In this document: in pieces, positions 34,292 through 46,343 of the stretch
How positions within the stretch are numbered: the first letter of the stretch is position 1
Layout: each line of letters starts with the position of its first letter
Assembly (NCBI GenBank): GCA_907165135.1
Contig: OU015569.1
Coordinates: 3,410,001 to 3,474,000, forward strand
Length of the DNA stretch: 64,000 bases
Direction of reading: 5' to 3'
From: Oikopleura dioica
Lineage: Eukaryota; Chordata; Appendicularia; Copelata; Oikopleuridae
The notes under the pieces: generated by a model
What the model was told of the DNA's origin: nothing
Database searches by the model: none
Seen by the model: the letters and a program-made list of their open reading frames with translations, nothing else
Position numbers and translations under genes: made by a program

Positions 34292-35395
34292 CTAATATCC
34301 GTCGAAACGTTTGCTATGGGTGTTTCGTGAAGGCATCGTATTATTGACAAGATCGCCTTCTTCCTCCTCGTCGAGATCGACCTGAGCTTCAATCTCTTCC
34401 AATTCTCGCGAATATCTCTCGTGCATTTTCAATGCTTCCCGCAGCTTTATCTCACTGGGCATGATCTTTGATCGGAGCACTTCTTTATTTTTTGTTTCGA
34501 CGTTGAGGATACGGCGCGCTTCAACCGTACCTGCCCGTGTCGTTGCCAATTCTATTGCCAATTTATTTTTGATCAATGCAGCTGCGTCTGCTGCTAGTTT
34601 CTTGCAGGTTTCTTGAAATTACAATTTTTTATGCCGCGAAGGAAATTTACAATGATTCTTTAGTTACCGTCATTTTTTAATTCATCGCGTCTTTTCTGTA
34701 TAATCTCCGTTTGTTCCTCAATCTGAAGGCGAGCACTTTTTGTTATGTGGATTTTCTTTTCGTATTCGGCAATTTTTTTGTTTAACTCCTCAAGTTCGGC
34801 TTCGTCTTCAGCTTCCTCAGTAAGATCGATCTCTGGCGAGTCTTCTTCCTCCATGCTGTCATCAAGGCAAATCACTAAATTGCCAGATCCAGGAGAGGCA
34901 GGCGCTGGAGACGGAGATGGCTTTTTAGGACTTGCTTGAATGTTTTTTTTTCATTTGCCGTTTGGTTGATCATGTACCTCTAATTTTACGAGACGGAGTT
35001 ATTGAATTCTTTTTCAGGCTTGATTCGTCTAGTGATCGATTGGACTCAGGATCTTTTTGTGGGCTTTGAAGATGTTCATCTACTAGAGCAGCATTATCTT
35101 CAGAAGAAACTTGTAGATTATCATCAGGCACACTTTCGAGTCCAGGTATTTCATTATCTGGTGGCGTTTCAAAGTCGTAAGTATCCGGATCCAGATCATT
35201 GTCTTCGAGCCAATCAGATAGTCTTTGTTTTAATTCCCCCTTTCTTTTAAGGTTTATTAGTCAAGTTAAACTTATCGAATACACGCGTCTTGCCTTATTG
35301 ACATTTTAACCTTTCTTCCTTCCTTTTGGACTTTCTCCCCTTTCCTCGAGAAGTGATCGAAGCTCCGCAACTTTGAGATTTTTTACAAGTTTCAC
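34292..35395 (-). CDS. SAP-domain nuclear protein
   Basis: The first exon reads MVKLVKNLKVAELRSLLEE and, after an intron, GELKQRLSDWLE. This is a complete SAP motif (helix-turn-helix, about residues 5-40) that binds AT-rich DNA or RNA in chromatin and mRNA-processing proteins. An acidic, Ser/Pro-rich middle (PSPSPAPASPG, then SMEEEDSPEIDLTEEAEDEA) and a long coiled coil ending in EEEEGD follow. The stop is at 34292. The family beyond SAP is not recognised. The ATG follows TGTTTAAG-A, 110 nt behind COG3. Confidence 0.68.
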
Positions 35396-35505
35396 CATTC
35401 TTAAACACGAAATCAAAGACGATTGCTTGCGTTAAATACAATTACAGTTATATTGCACAGTCCCGTAAATGATAGCGGAAGGAAAAAAAGTTATAAGGAT
35501 AGAGT

Positions 35506-38128
35506 TTAGATTTGGAGCTGAAGCAGTAGGGAGACTTGCTCGGGTGTTGGAGCATTTATCATTGCACGGTCCTCAGTCGAGTAGTGTTCCCAGAGTAACA
35601 ATTGTAGTTGCGAGAAGACAGCCTAAACAACTAACAAATACGCCCAAACTAGAACAAAAAACCTGGATGTTGAGGCGAATCGGTTTGAACAAAATAGTCT
35701 CTGTATCTTTGTTCGCCAGGTAGAGTCGCATTGAGCTTTGGGTTTCCGTCATTTTCTTCTTCATAAGAGCGTATGTGTCGCTACAGAGTTGTTGCATAGA
35801 TTCCGTCCGCGCAAAACCATTTTCTTTTAGAACCTTGAACAGTATTTACTTTTTGACCGAAATAACGTGAAGAAACCTTGGTATTGTGTGGATCTCTTCG
35901 AGAAAGCTCTACAACTGCCTCTGCTCTGGTGAGGAAGTCTTGCAACTGACCGACCATTGCAGCAGTTCGCGAAGAAATAAAATCTTCACATGCAAGCTTC
36001 AACTGACGGTCGACATGTTTCTTAGAATCAACGAAGTATTCTTTCACTTCTGGCCTTCCTTCGAGCATAAACTCTAACAATGAGTTCTGCTGATTGACCT
36101 TAATTTGGAGATATAATATATCACATATTGCAACAGAAACTCACATTGAATATTCTGCTGATATTGTCAGATTGAAGAAGTTTATTAGCAGCAGATTTAG
36201 TCTTTTCAAAGTCGACTCGGGTCTCCCGAATCGAAAAATCAGCATGGAATGGTGCAATCTGCTCCCGTAAAATCAAAAGATGCTTGACGAGGAAGAGCTG
36301 TCCATCGATTTCAGACTTACTCAGCTAAAAAGACGATTTAAAAAGTCACAACAACCATTCGATAGTTAACCTTTATCTGATTTGAAGCCGTAGTGAGTGA
36401 CTCAACGCAGCTAGAGAGTGCTTCTTGCGATAGACCTTGAAAGATGCCACGCTCAATACACCTGTACAATTTTGACAAGCAAACTAGAACTCGGCGAACA
36501 GTTGGGTACCACATTCCATGCAAATCCGCTGGCGAGGAAGACATACTTTTAGTCCGCTCCAAAGGATGGTCCAAGGAGATCTCCACCATGTTATCTTCTT
36601 CTTTCGATGTGTGAAGTTTCTTTGCAATATCTTCCATCATCTGCAACTTTTCTGGATAAGCAAGATCCCCCTGACTTGGATTGAAGCCGAGAATGTCCGA
36701 TTTGATGTAAATGTTAGTGCGATAGACTAGTCTCTCTTGAACATCTTCGAGCATTTGCTTGACGATCACTTCAAATGCTCCAAGTTCCGCTGGGTTTCCA
36801 GAAATGTGATCGTCGATCATTTCGAGCTTGAGAATAGAACAGAGCTCGGCGAGAGTCTCCAGGTGATAAATTGAAATAATGAATGGTCGGAGGAGATCGT
36901 ATAGACCTTGACAGAGACGCTCCAGCATTTCATCGAGTGCTGCAGATGGCAATGTGAAGAAATGACGGAAGAGTTGATGCTCGTCTTGACACACATGAAG
37001 CATGAACGCGCACGATGCTCTCACAAGGCCACAGACATCTCTTCCTGTCCGGAGATCGTTAAAGGAAGAGGAGACTCCAGGGCCGATAAGTTGTTCTCGT
37101 TGGGCGCAGTAGCATGTGTAAATGTCGGCAAGCGCTTGGCCGTACTGAGGAGCGCCTTCTGAACGTGACTCGATCAGTGCTACCAATGTCTTGATTTTTG
37201 GTGCATTTGTGCGGAAACGACCGTAGTAAAGCGTAAACGCATCGTCGGTAAGGCTACTGTTTGAATAGGTTTTGCTGACTTTGCGTTCCAGCAGTTGATT
37301 AGTCGTCGTCTCGAATGAGCGCATCACATGTGTTTTAATTTGACCCAATGCTTGCGTAAGGCACTGATTAAATTGCATTAAGAAGGTCGGCGCATCTTTG
37401 AACTGCGAGTTCTGGGACATGTAGCTAATGCACGAGTCAATCCGTGAGAGAAGTGCGAGGAAAGCTTCAGAGTTAACCTCCAGTTTGGGATTCTTGAGCG
37501 CGGCACGAATAGCATCTCGCTCTTGGAAATAGGAAAGTTTTTCATGGATGGCCTCGGCGGAGTCCGTCAACCGAGTTTGTTCAAGAAGTAGAGACTCGCA
37601 AGCTTCGTGAAGGGCACATGTTTTTGAACGGACGGAAACATATTCGGATGAAACTGCATTTAGCGAACCTTGTGAAGAGGCTCGAAAACAACCATTATTT
37701 TAAATATTTAGAGCGAAATTTAAAAGAATCTATAAAGCCGTTCCTAATGCTGAGTCGACAGATCGAAGAATAGCAGCTGAAAAGTTTTTATCGCTTTCCA
37801 AATTGTTGAGCATCGCTTTTGAGACAGGATCGGCTACTTTGTGCGACATTTCGTTCTCCACCTCCGTAAACCAGTCGAGTAGCTTCATGCCGTCGTCAAT
37901 TGGACTAACTCCTGCTTTTTTCATCCCGTTCACGAGACATTCTTCATCTGAGTTAGGGACCATTGGAGGAAGCTCGGTTTCATTTTGACCCTTGTTTTGA
38001 ACGGGAAGATTTCTGGGGAGTTCTTTCTTAGAAGCTGCTTCTTGAAGATAATCGAAACAGTCGGAAAATGCCTTGATGCTTTCCACAACTGCCCGATTCG
38101 ATTCCCACCACTCGAATGCGTCGGACAT
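35506..38128 (-). CDS. cog3: COG3 conserved oligomeric Golgi complex subunit
   Basis: Subunit of lobe A of the COG tether for retrograde intra-Golgi vesicles. It is very similar to animal COG3: [82 protein letters not shown] and [18 protein letters not shown]. The last intron (GTTTTTTG...GTTTAG) leads into [14 protein letters not shown] and a stop at 35506. The ATG at 38128 follows CTTATAAAG-A, 128 nt behind the mucolipin stop. Confidence 0.92.
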
Positions 38129-38256
38129 TCTTTATAAGAACACAATTATTGAGGGAAATGAATTCGAGTAATCTATTCGAGAAGCATACAGAAAAAATAT
38201 AAGGAAAGAGGCTTTGAAGAAGAGTTTTGGGGAAGGCGAGAATGAAAATACAGTAG

Positions 38257-40172
38257 TTATTCGTCCGTCGCAGAGAGAAGTGGCTGGTCATCGGATGCTT
38301 GGCTATCCGCCGAGGCAACACAGAAGCAATTGTTGAAAGAAAAACTTTGAGGGTCGCCTGGACACGAGTCCTCTTCAGAAGTACTGGCATCCAGCGCTTT
38401 TTGAATTCCTCTCGAATGAAGCCGATGTCCATTATTTTTCTAGGCAATAATTTTGAATGAAAGCTTGATTGAATATCATTACCTTGATAGTTTCATAAGA
38501 ATCCATCACGACGGAGATAAAAAGGGACAAAACTGTGTAAATAAAGAGGCAAATGAAAGAGTAAAGGTAAATCTGGGAGAAAAAAGACGGTCCACCGGGT
38601 TCGAGCATTCGGAATGTTGCAAACATGTCATCGCCATTGAGCAACGAGAAGAGAGTTTGAGAAGTAATGATTGGATTTCGGAACTTGGAATTGAACGGGC
38701 CAAGCACTAGCCATCCGCAAACGACGTAGCCAAAGTAGAGTGTCAGCGCACAAGTTAGGAACTTGAAAACTTTTGGCATCGCGTGCGACAAAGTAAGAAC
38801 TGTTAAAAGGATAGCACAATTATCATAAAAAACTTTAAATTCGCCTTAAATAAAATAATGAGAGCTTTCTATCCTTCCTAAAATGTTGTAACCGCGGAAG
38901 TAGCCAAGATATCGCAAAATTCCTGAGTAACAAAGAAGAGCTCCGAGACCGAGGAAAATGCAGCTTATTTGGAAATCATCGACAGAAGGCAACTGTCGAG
39001 TTTGAACGTCCAGTTTTAGACCAGTTCCAATGATAACAAATACGTCAGATACTAAATAAAAGTGATTCTTGGAGTCTAAAGATATTTTTTACCGAGCATT
39101 AGAATGTACCAGCCATCTACGAACTCGTTGCAATCAGAAAGTGTCGCTTGTTCATTGAATTTCTGCATGTACCAAGAGGAGAATTGCAAGCGCAAAAGTT
39201 GCGCCCGGAAGAGCGACCTGATTACCAACATTGTAGATAAAATCGACACGACAAGGACGAGAAAATCTAAAGAACAGAATATCTTGGATGATAGATCAAG
39301 ATACACGTATACCAAGAAGAATTATTGGGGAGGCCGAGATGGCTTCTCGATCGTCGACGCCAGTCATTGTTTGATTGAGAACAACATCCGCCAGTCCGGA
39401 GTGATCAGAATTGTCGATCTTTAGCATGTAGGAGAGGGCATAATCTCGCTTGGTCCGCTTGTTGACGACTTCGTTATGGTGGGAGATATTTAGATCGACT
39501 CTCATGACAACAATTTCATGAAGAATCAGATCGAGTTCAATATCTGCTTCCGTGGTCGGAACTGAAAATATTTTAGTAATAAAGCAGTGATAATTTCTGT
39601 CGATACTTTTAGTCGAGAATTCTTCACCGGGCGTGAAGTTTGTTAGCGTGTAAGATTCGAAAGGTCCCTCTAATTGCTGCAGTAATATTGTGACATTGCT
39701 GATTCCACTTATTTCAGCAAGAGAATCAGTTCTTTTTGCGATTGAGAAAATTATTCCACGATCATTTCGGCCTTCCAAGTGAGTATTATTTTCGACAACC
39801 GTTCCTAAGAGTGTGGACTCCTTTTCGAAATAAAAAGATTTGCTTATAAAACTCAGATTTCGTTGTAATCGTACTCGTGAAGGGTGATTCGGGGAAGGAT
39901 GGGTTTCCACCAGAAGGGTTCACTATTCTCCACACACTTTTTCGCATGTCGCTTTTGAACTCGACATTGTCTATTGGAAAGAATCAAAACTGGAAGGCTC
40001 TAAATCAACGCGTACCTTGAGATACTTTTCCAAAATTATAGATTTGGATAGTAATGGCAATGATTTTAATAATTTGGAGAGCGAGTTTGAAAGGCTTTCT
40101 GCCATGTTGCCATTTCTGGCACGGAGACCAAAAATATTTTCTTACTTTCCACGGGACGGACCCATCGTTCAT
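38257..40172 (-). CDS. mucolipin (TRPML) lysosomal cation channel
   Basis: Six-span endolysosomal TRP channel. The N-terminus reads SPCQKWQHGRKPFKLALQ, the basic PI(3,5)P2-binding helix, running into TM1. EFVDGWYILML marks the S2-S3 region. GPFNSKFRNPIITSQTLFSL and the filter NGDDMFATF are typical mucolipin pore sequences, followed by YSFICLFIYTVLSLFI (S6). The last exon ends in SADSQASDDQPLLSATDE, an acidic dileucine sorting signal like those of vertebrate mucolipins, preceded by a Cys pair (NNCFC). The luminal domain between S1 and S2 is very divergent and lacks the usual disulfide Cys. Exon joints around 39550-40000 are not fully resolved. The ATG follows TTGAAAG-A. Confidence 0.85.
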
Positions 40173-40293
40173 TCTTTCAAGAAACTTTATGGAATACCGT
40201 TTTTATTACAGATTTTGGTTATGAGGTAAACATTGGATCGAGTTTGAAGAAAAAGGCACAGCGCGGTGGAAAAATAGTTACAGATGCAATGCT

Positions 40294-40721
40294 TTAAAAT
40301 TTCATTTCGATGTCGAGAAGTTTTATGTCGAAAACAAGAGTGGCGTTGCTTGGAATTACACCAGGATACCCATGGTCGCTAAAAAGGACCCATAAAAAAT
40401 TTTGGAGTGACTCTTTTTTACCCGTAAGCATAATCAGAACTACAGATCAATTTCGCCCTTTCGCCAAGGCTCATTTGAGAGATTCCTTCGTCCCATCCTC
40501 TTATCACTGAACGGAATGTGTCACTCTTGACCCGAACATAATATTAAAACATTACCTTTTCCGAGGCCTAGTTGAAACTTGAATGGCTCTTCCCTTTTTC
40601 TCGAGGAGTCAAAAACCTTTCCATCGACCAGCATGCCTGTATAATGGACACTTACGTAGGAACCTATTGGCGGAAAGTTGGTTCCGTCCCCTGCCGAAAT
40701 AGTCTCAACTCGAACCACCAT
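40294..40721 (-). CDS. fkbp1: FKBP12-type peptidyl-prolyl isomerase
   Basis: Exons 40721-40556, 40506-40422 and 40378-40294 give 111 residues, the length of FKBP1A/B. Landmarks are [49 protein letters not shown] and [19 protein letters not shown]. These include the FK506-pocket residues Tyr, Phe, Asp, Val/Ile, Trp and Tyr. Cytosolic FKBP12 binds calcium-release channels and type I TGF-beta receptors in vertebrates. The ATG follows a poly-T tract and CAAG-A, 45 nt after HBS1L. Confidence 0.93.
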
Positions 40722-40765
40722 TCTTGAAAAAAAATATTAATAATAATTATTCTAATTCGAATTTC

Positions 40766-42797
40766 CTATTTCGAAAGAATTTTTATCGCTTTGCCAACAG
40801 CAATCGTATCAGAACTGTAGCGCAGAACTATTCTGCTCAATTCCTTGACCTCATCCCATAGTTCTATACAAATTTCGGAAGCCAGAGTAATTTCCATCTC
40901 AGCAAAGTCGCCTGATTTCAACATCTAGCATTAATTAAAGATAATGCAGCGACTGGTAAACTAACCTTTGGCCGCATCCTTGCTGTTGCACCATTTCTGT
41001 CCAAAAGCCTTACAAGTTTCTTTATGTGACCACAAGTTAAGTTTCCACGCGAGAAGAATGTAATGGGAAGGCCTGGAGTGATTGGAATTGCATTCTTTCC
41101 TTTGATTATTTTTGCTTGCACAAGAACTGTTGCCGATTTTGGAATTGATAAGATGTATGAGCTCAGCATGCTCACAGGCCTGATCTGTTCGAGTGCTGAA
41201 AATACATTTTCCCAAAATGACGAAGCGATTTCTCACTAACTTGTTCCCTTCAAGACGACTTCGCCAATATCCCCAGCCATTAAGGCTTTCACAGGCGGCT
41301 CGACAATATCGTTCACAATGGCTGTTTCCATCGTAGGGCACACTTTTAATTTCGTTCCAATCGCCAAACATCCGCACTCGACACGAATTCGACAGAAAAT
41401 TCCCTTTGGTTCTTCACTTATTTCAACCACGGACGCCCGCAGAGGCCGAGCTCTCAAAGCTGATCTATCTGGAGGTGTGATTGTATTGAAAGACTCTCAT
41501 ACCAGGATTTTGAAAGTAAAATTCAAAAATATTTATATCTAAAGATTATATCTACTTGGATTCTTTCTCCATTTTCCGTAATCCGATCCTAGAAGTGTTG
41601 GTCCCGTGAACCAAGGGCATTCTGTGCCATGGCTATGCTGAACCCCGACACCTTCAAGAAATTGTTATTTTCAATCTTCAAAAAATGAATACCTGATAAG
41701 GCAGAAATTGGAATAAATGTGACTTTTTTCTTGACATCATACGATGCTGATTTCAGGAAGTCAGTTAGTTGGCTCTTAATTTCGTCGAATCTTGACTTAT
41801 CGTAGCCAATTTGGTCGAGTTTGTTGATGGCCACAATCAGTTTGTCGCAGCCCAAAGCTCTCGCAATTGTGATATGCTCTTTTGTCTGGCCTCCTCTAGC
41901 AAAGCCTGCTTCAAACTTATCTCCAGTCGCGTCTATCACCACCATCGCCACATCAGCTGCCGCAGCTCCTTTGGAAATCATGGCTGGCACGAAGTCGCGA
42001 TGGCCCGGTGCGTCTACTTTTGTTATTAAATTGTTAGATCAGACAGTTGTTAGTTTTTATGAATAGATATAAATGATAGACCATTAAAATTATTTAATAA
42101 CGCTTTCCCCAGAAGAGCCAAGTTATATGACTCTAGCTCTATAATCTCGGCACTTCCTACATCAATTGTGACTCCACGTTTTCTTTCTGTTTCTGTCGAG
42201 TCCATCGCGTAAGCCAGCGCAAAGGAGCTTTTTGAATTGATGTCCGCCAGTTTCTGCAATCCGCGCGTTGTTTTCTCGTTTAGATTTCCAGAGGCAACGC
42301 TCAGCTGCCCGACTAGAGTCGATTTTCCGGAGTCTACATGTCCAATCACACACATGTAGACGTTTGGTTTCTCGCTTTCGATGCGAGCTTTCACTTCAGC
42401 CTCAATGTTGACGATCGAAAGCTTCTTTGAAATGAGCTCGATCTCGCGTGCCTCTGAGGCCGATTTCTCCTGCTTAGGGTCTTTCTTCGGAGTGTTCGTT
42501 TTCGTTTGTTTCGGAGCATTTATTTGCTCTCCAACGAATATCAATCATGAAAATAGAAAAGATATAATGATTTTGATTTATTCCCTGTGAAATATGTGAA
42601 AGAACTTTTGTAATTCGTTTCTTTTTCGGCTGCTGATTCGGGGTCTTTTTCGCTGCTTGTTTTGGTTTTGGTGGCGCCTTTGGGGCGACATACCCATCGT
42701 ATCCGTCGTAATCTTCATCATAGTAGTCATCGTCATAATCGTCGTACTCGTCATAATACTCGTCGACCATGCCCTGAACATGCCGATGCCTAGACAT
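40766..42797 (-). CDS. hbs1l: HBS1-like ribosome-rescue GTPase
   Basis: eRF3/EF-1A-type GTPase that acts with Pelota in no-go mRNA decay. The N-terminus is Asp/Tyr-rich (EYYDEYDDYDDDYYDEDYDG) and then basic. The G domain has CVIGHVDSGKSTLVG (G1), RKRGVTIDVG (G2), DAPGHRDFV (G3) and INKLDQIGYDKSRFDE (G4). Beta-barrel domains 2 and 3 follow, ending with VLRYSSDTIAVGKAI. The G2-G3 intron (42109-42014) needs a GG donor to give LALLDAPGH. The ATG follows TCTTTTAAG-A, 82 nt behind the upstream gene. Confidence 0.9.
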
Positions 42798-42879
42798 TCT
42801 TAAAAGAAATCCTCATCAATTACCGATTTTGAGAACTTTCCCATGGACTTTAGAATTTTTGAACTTTTCAAAGAATTAT

Positions 42880-43767
42880 CTAGGGATTCACTTTCTCCTC
42901 CAGTCTCTGTTCGACACACTTTCCATCGTCATAAGCTCCTTATAAATGAAAAGTAATAGACTTTTGAAAGTATTTTAATCTTACGGATGGAAGATCATCC
43001 CAATCATCCTCGTTAACTGGCTCTTCGACTTTTTGTTGCTTCGTCGAGGGTTGCTGTTCTGCTGGCTCCGTTTTGACAGTGTCATTAGTTTTTGGCAGTG
43101 GCGGGTTTGACGTTGCTGGAGCTCCATTTGAAAATTGCTTTGGTTCACGCATTTTGTGCTTATAGGGATTCATATTAGGCAGACTATCACGGACTGGCTG
43201 ATCGTACGACTTTCTCTTTTTCTGAAAGAACGAATAATTCAAAAAGGCGAGGGCGAGGCGCTTACATTGATACGCTCAGGTACTAGGTGCTTTGTTTGAT
43301 CTTGGATATTCTTTGAAAGCGGATGTTTGGCTGTTCGATTCGGTCGCACTTGTTTCGGGACAAACTGGGCACCGGCGATTGGGTTGAGAATATTCAAAGT
43401 TGGATTCGTCGCACCTAGGTCGACTGGCTTTAGTAATGGACCGTCGTCTTGGCTTGCATCCATTGGCTCCGATTTAATGTTCTCTTCTTTCTGAAAAAAT
43501 AGTGACAATTCTTCTAAGCTTGAATAAACTAACAATTTCTTGTTCGAACTTGATTTCTTCTTCTACTTGAGTTTTAACAGGATGAGAATCCGGCATTGAC
43601 GGCAGATTTTTCAGCATTTTATCGTGCTCTGCTCTAAATTGCTGGGCTGTCCTTTCCCGTCCCCGGTTTTGCATAGCATTCGTCGCTAATTCCAGAGCAT
43701 TTTGCATATGATTAGGCTCAGGCTGGGAGAATTCTTCTATCGAAAAGGTTACGAAACTGATACACAT
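42880..43767 (-). CDS. unrecognised low-complexity protein between RNF113 and HBS1L
   Basis: Exons at about 43767-43530, 43490-43265, 43220-42980 and 42925-42880 encode a hydrophilic, Pro/Asn/Lys-rich protein with a helical N-terminus (NALELATNAMQNRGRER). Acidic motifs NEDDWDDLPS lie near the end. The C-terminus reads VEQRLEEKVNP. The start is uncertain: the ATG at 43767 lies upstream of an acceptor-like GATAG, and the ATG of HMQNALE is an alternative. It might also be a continuation of the RNF113 transcript, but phases do not fit. No domain was recognised. Confidence 0.55.
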
Positions 43768-43841
43768 AGACTATGTCACATAGTAGTCGATGTTATTTTT
43801 TGCTAGTTTGATATTTTTTTAATGTGTGTAGTGTCTGCAAC

Positions 43842-45449
43842 CTAAACTGGATTATATTCCGCGGGATCGCGAATAACTCCTTCGTCGCTATCCACTTCTG
43901 AGCTGTCAGTAAACACAGGAGGTTGATAGCCCGGTTCGATCTCATTTCTGATAGTTTTTTCCTTTTGCTTTTTAAAATTGTTTTGAAGATCTTCTGGTTC
44001 GTAGGTTTTGAGAAGGTGTTTCTTCTTCACGCCTGGCGCAACTTCTCCTTCAGAATCTGAGGAACTTTCAATCAGCGCATCTGCTGGTAAACGCGTTTCT
44101 GTAGCAATTGCCTTTCCGAGCATGATATCTCGCTCTAGCTGTTCTTTCTTCAGCCTTTCTTCTTCTCGTAGTCTTTCGAGCTCTATCAACTCTTCTTGCG
44201 TCTTCTCTGGCGAATCTGGTATTTCATTGTCAATTTCCATTTCTCCGGCTTCGTCATCATCGTTTTCACCGTCCGAATTTTCGGATTCCGATTCTAGACA
44301 ATTATTACTCCAACTAAGCTGTACTAGACAAACCTTTTGCGACAATTCTGTTCTCCCAATGCGACATTTTCACGTCTTTGATATCGAGCTTGAGCAATTT
44401 AGCGACAATATTCTTTGCCATGTTGAAGATACCCTTCGTGTTCTTTTGGCAAACAAAACATCTTTTCGTCTTTTTGAAGTGAGCGAGAGCGCATGCTTCG
44501 CAAAAGTAGTGCTCGCAGAGTGTCAGCACTGGCTTCTGGAAGTGATTTCGACAAATGATGCATTTGAATGGAAGCTCTTCTTCGTCGGAGGATACTTCCC
44601 AGTTTTCCTCTTCCGTTTTTCCGTAGATACCCAATTCCTTTGATGAGTTATTAACCTGCTCGATTACGGAGTTATAACCAAAATCACAGATTTTGTTATT
44701 CAATAAAACGAGAAACTTTCAAACCCAGGCCTGTTCACGCTCAATCATCCAACCAAGTTTGTAGTCGCCTCTATCGTGAATGAATTTACACGAGTCACCG
44801 AATCCACAGAAGCCCGTTTCTTTGTAATCTTTACAGATGCAAGGATCGTGGTCGATTCGAATGGAAGCGCGGAAGAAGGAATTCCCTCGGACAGGCCCTT
44901 TCACTGCGAGTGATTCTTTCGTGTGCGCATCTGAGCGGATTTTGTGGTAATTTCGGTATCCACCTTTTCCACGGTAGACATTATCGTCCAGCGTTCCATC
45001 CTTTCAAGCGGATAGAAAGACTCCTTCTACTTTTTCAGAAAGATAAATTTCCTTGTTCTATCCGCTCCCTGAAGACCTTTTTGAATCTCTTCGTCTCGTT
45101 TCGTCTTTTCTTTGATATCGACAATGGGACCAAGATCAGCAGCTTCCTGCGTTGCGATATCTTGTCTGTCTTGCGTCGGAGCAGTCGTCATCGTAGATTT
45201 GTACTAAAATAGGTGAATAAGATATTTTGGAGAAAGAGGGTCACCCTGTACCTTTTTGTTGATAAGTGCTCGCATGTCATCTTCGTCGTCACTTTTAGCA
45301 GCGTAGACGCGTTTACTCGTCTGCTTGTTCAATCCCGACCGGTCCCGCTTCTCGATTCTTACGATTTCCGTCGATTCGTCTTCTTCTGAACTTTCTTGTC
45401 TTCGTTGGCGCCGTACGCCTCGATTTTTACGCTTTTTCGACGCAAACAT
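43842..45449 (-). CDS. rnf113: RNF113/Cwc24-type CCCH-RING spliceosomal E3 ligase with long acidic tail
   Basis: Spliceosome-associated ubiquitin ligase. Basic N-terminus ([10 protein letters not shown]), KGPVRG, then a CCCH zinc finger ([20 protein letters not shown]) and [13 protein letters not shown]. The RING finger runs from [20 protein letters not shown] through [11 protein letters not shown] to [13 protein letters not shown]. Vertebrate RNF113A ends shortly after the RING. Here an intron after NRIVAK leads into about 165 further residues that are rich in Glu, Asp and Ser with a charged coiled coil. The intron near 45050 gives a good family join only with a GG donor or one base less in an A run. 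The ATG follows AATCAAG-A. This is the first gene of the minus-strand series. Confidence 0.85.
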
Positions 45450-45720
45450 TCTTGATTTATATTTTATAATAAATTATACAATTATTACTTACTTTTCAGT
45501 ATAAATTATATACCGTATAATACGGTATTATCAATACTGCTGAATAATAAATCACTCCAAGATTTAAAATATTTCTCTTTTTTCAACAAAGAAAAGCTCT
45601 GAATAAATGAAAAGGTTTTGAAAGAATGCTGGTGTTGGTGGTGGAGTTGAAATAAAGCGAGAGGAATAGATGATCCCTGAACAAGCGCTATTGGCCGCTG
45701 AGAATTTAGGAGAGTACGCG

Positions 45721-46263
45721 GGAGCACACTCAAATGCTCGGCGCGCTCATTTGCTCAGGCGCTCGAATGCTCGGGACGCTCTTTTGCACGGACACGAGCG
45801 AAAGAGTGCCCAAGCGAATGAGCGTTTGATTTAATTGGTCGACGATAAAAAATGTTTTACAGGACCTAAACCATGACTTAGTGATGTCAATTCTTAGAGT
45901 TTTATCGAAATAAATTCGGAACAATTTCCAAAACACGAAATCATCGGGAAGAAATGAAAATGGACATTATTTTTTTTTCAATAAGTCATCAAGTGTTATG
46001 TAATAATTGTCCAGAATTGTTAAGATGATCATACAATGAGTCATTTTAGCGTATATTTAGAAAATACAGCATTTAGAGTGATAATACGCTGATGATCACT
46101 TTCAATTGTTTATTTTCGGAGAAATATTCTTGTGCTAATTTTCGACCAATTAAATCAAACGCTCATTCGCTTTGGACACTCTTTCGCTCGTGTCCGAGCA
46201 AAAGAGCGTCCGAGCATTTGAGCGCCCGAGCAAATGAGCGCGCCGAGCATTTGAGTGTGCTCC
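45721..46263. mobile_element. Mutator-like long-TIR element, 543 bp
   Basis: The terminal inverted repeats are about 125 bp long and about 93% identical. They start GGAGCACACTCAAATGCTCG at 45721 and as the complement at 46263. The element is flanked by a perfect 9-bp duplication GAGTACGCG (45712-45720 and 46264-46272). Long inverted repeats with a 9-bp duplication are typical of Mutator-like elements. The core (about 45850-46140) is AT-rich and non-coding. It lies in the divergent promoter between RNF113 (-) and FHIP (+), ending 80 nt before the FHIP ATG. Confidence 0.87.
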
Positions 46264-46343
46264 GAGTACGCGCGCGCCCGTCCGAGCGCCGCTGCTCTTT
46301 TTTCGTCCTCGCTGAGAGAAACTCTCGAAACTCGCCTGAGGCC

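Noticed and set aside
44008-44643. 211-codon plus-strand frame, Ser/Phe-rich
   Set aside because: It is antisense to the acidic RNF113 tail; Ser/Phe richness is the complement of Glu/Lys codons.
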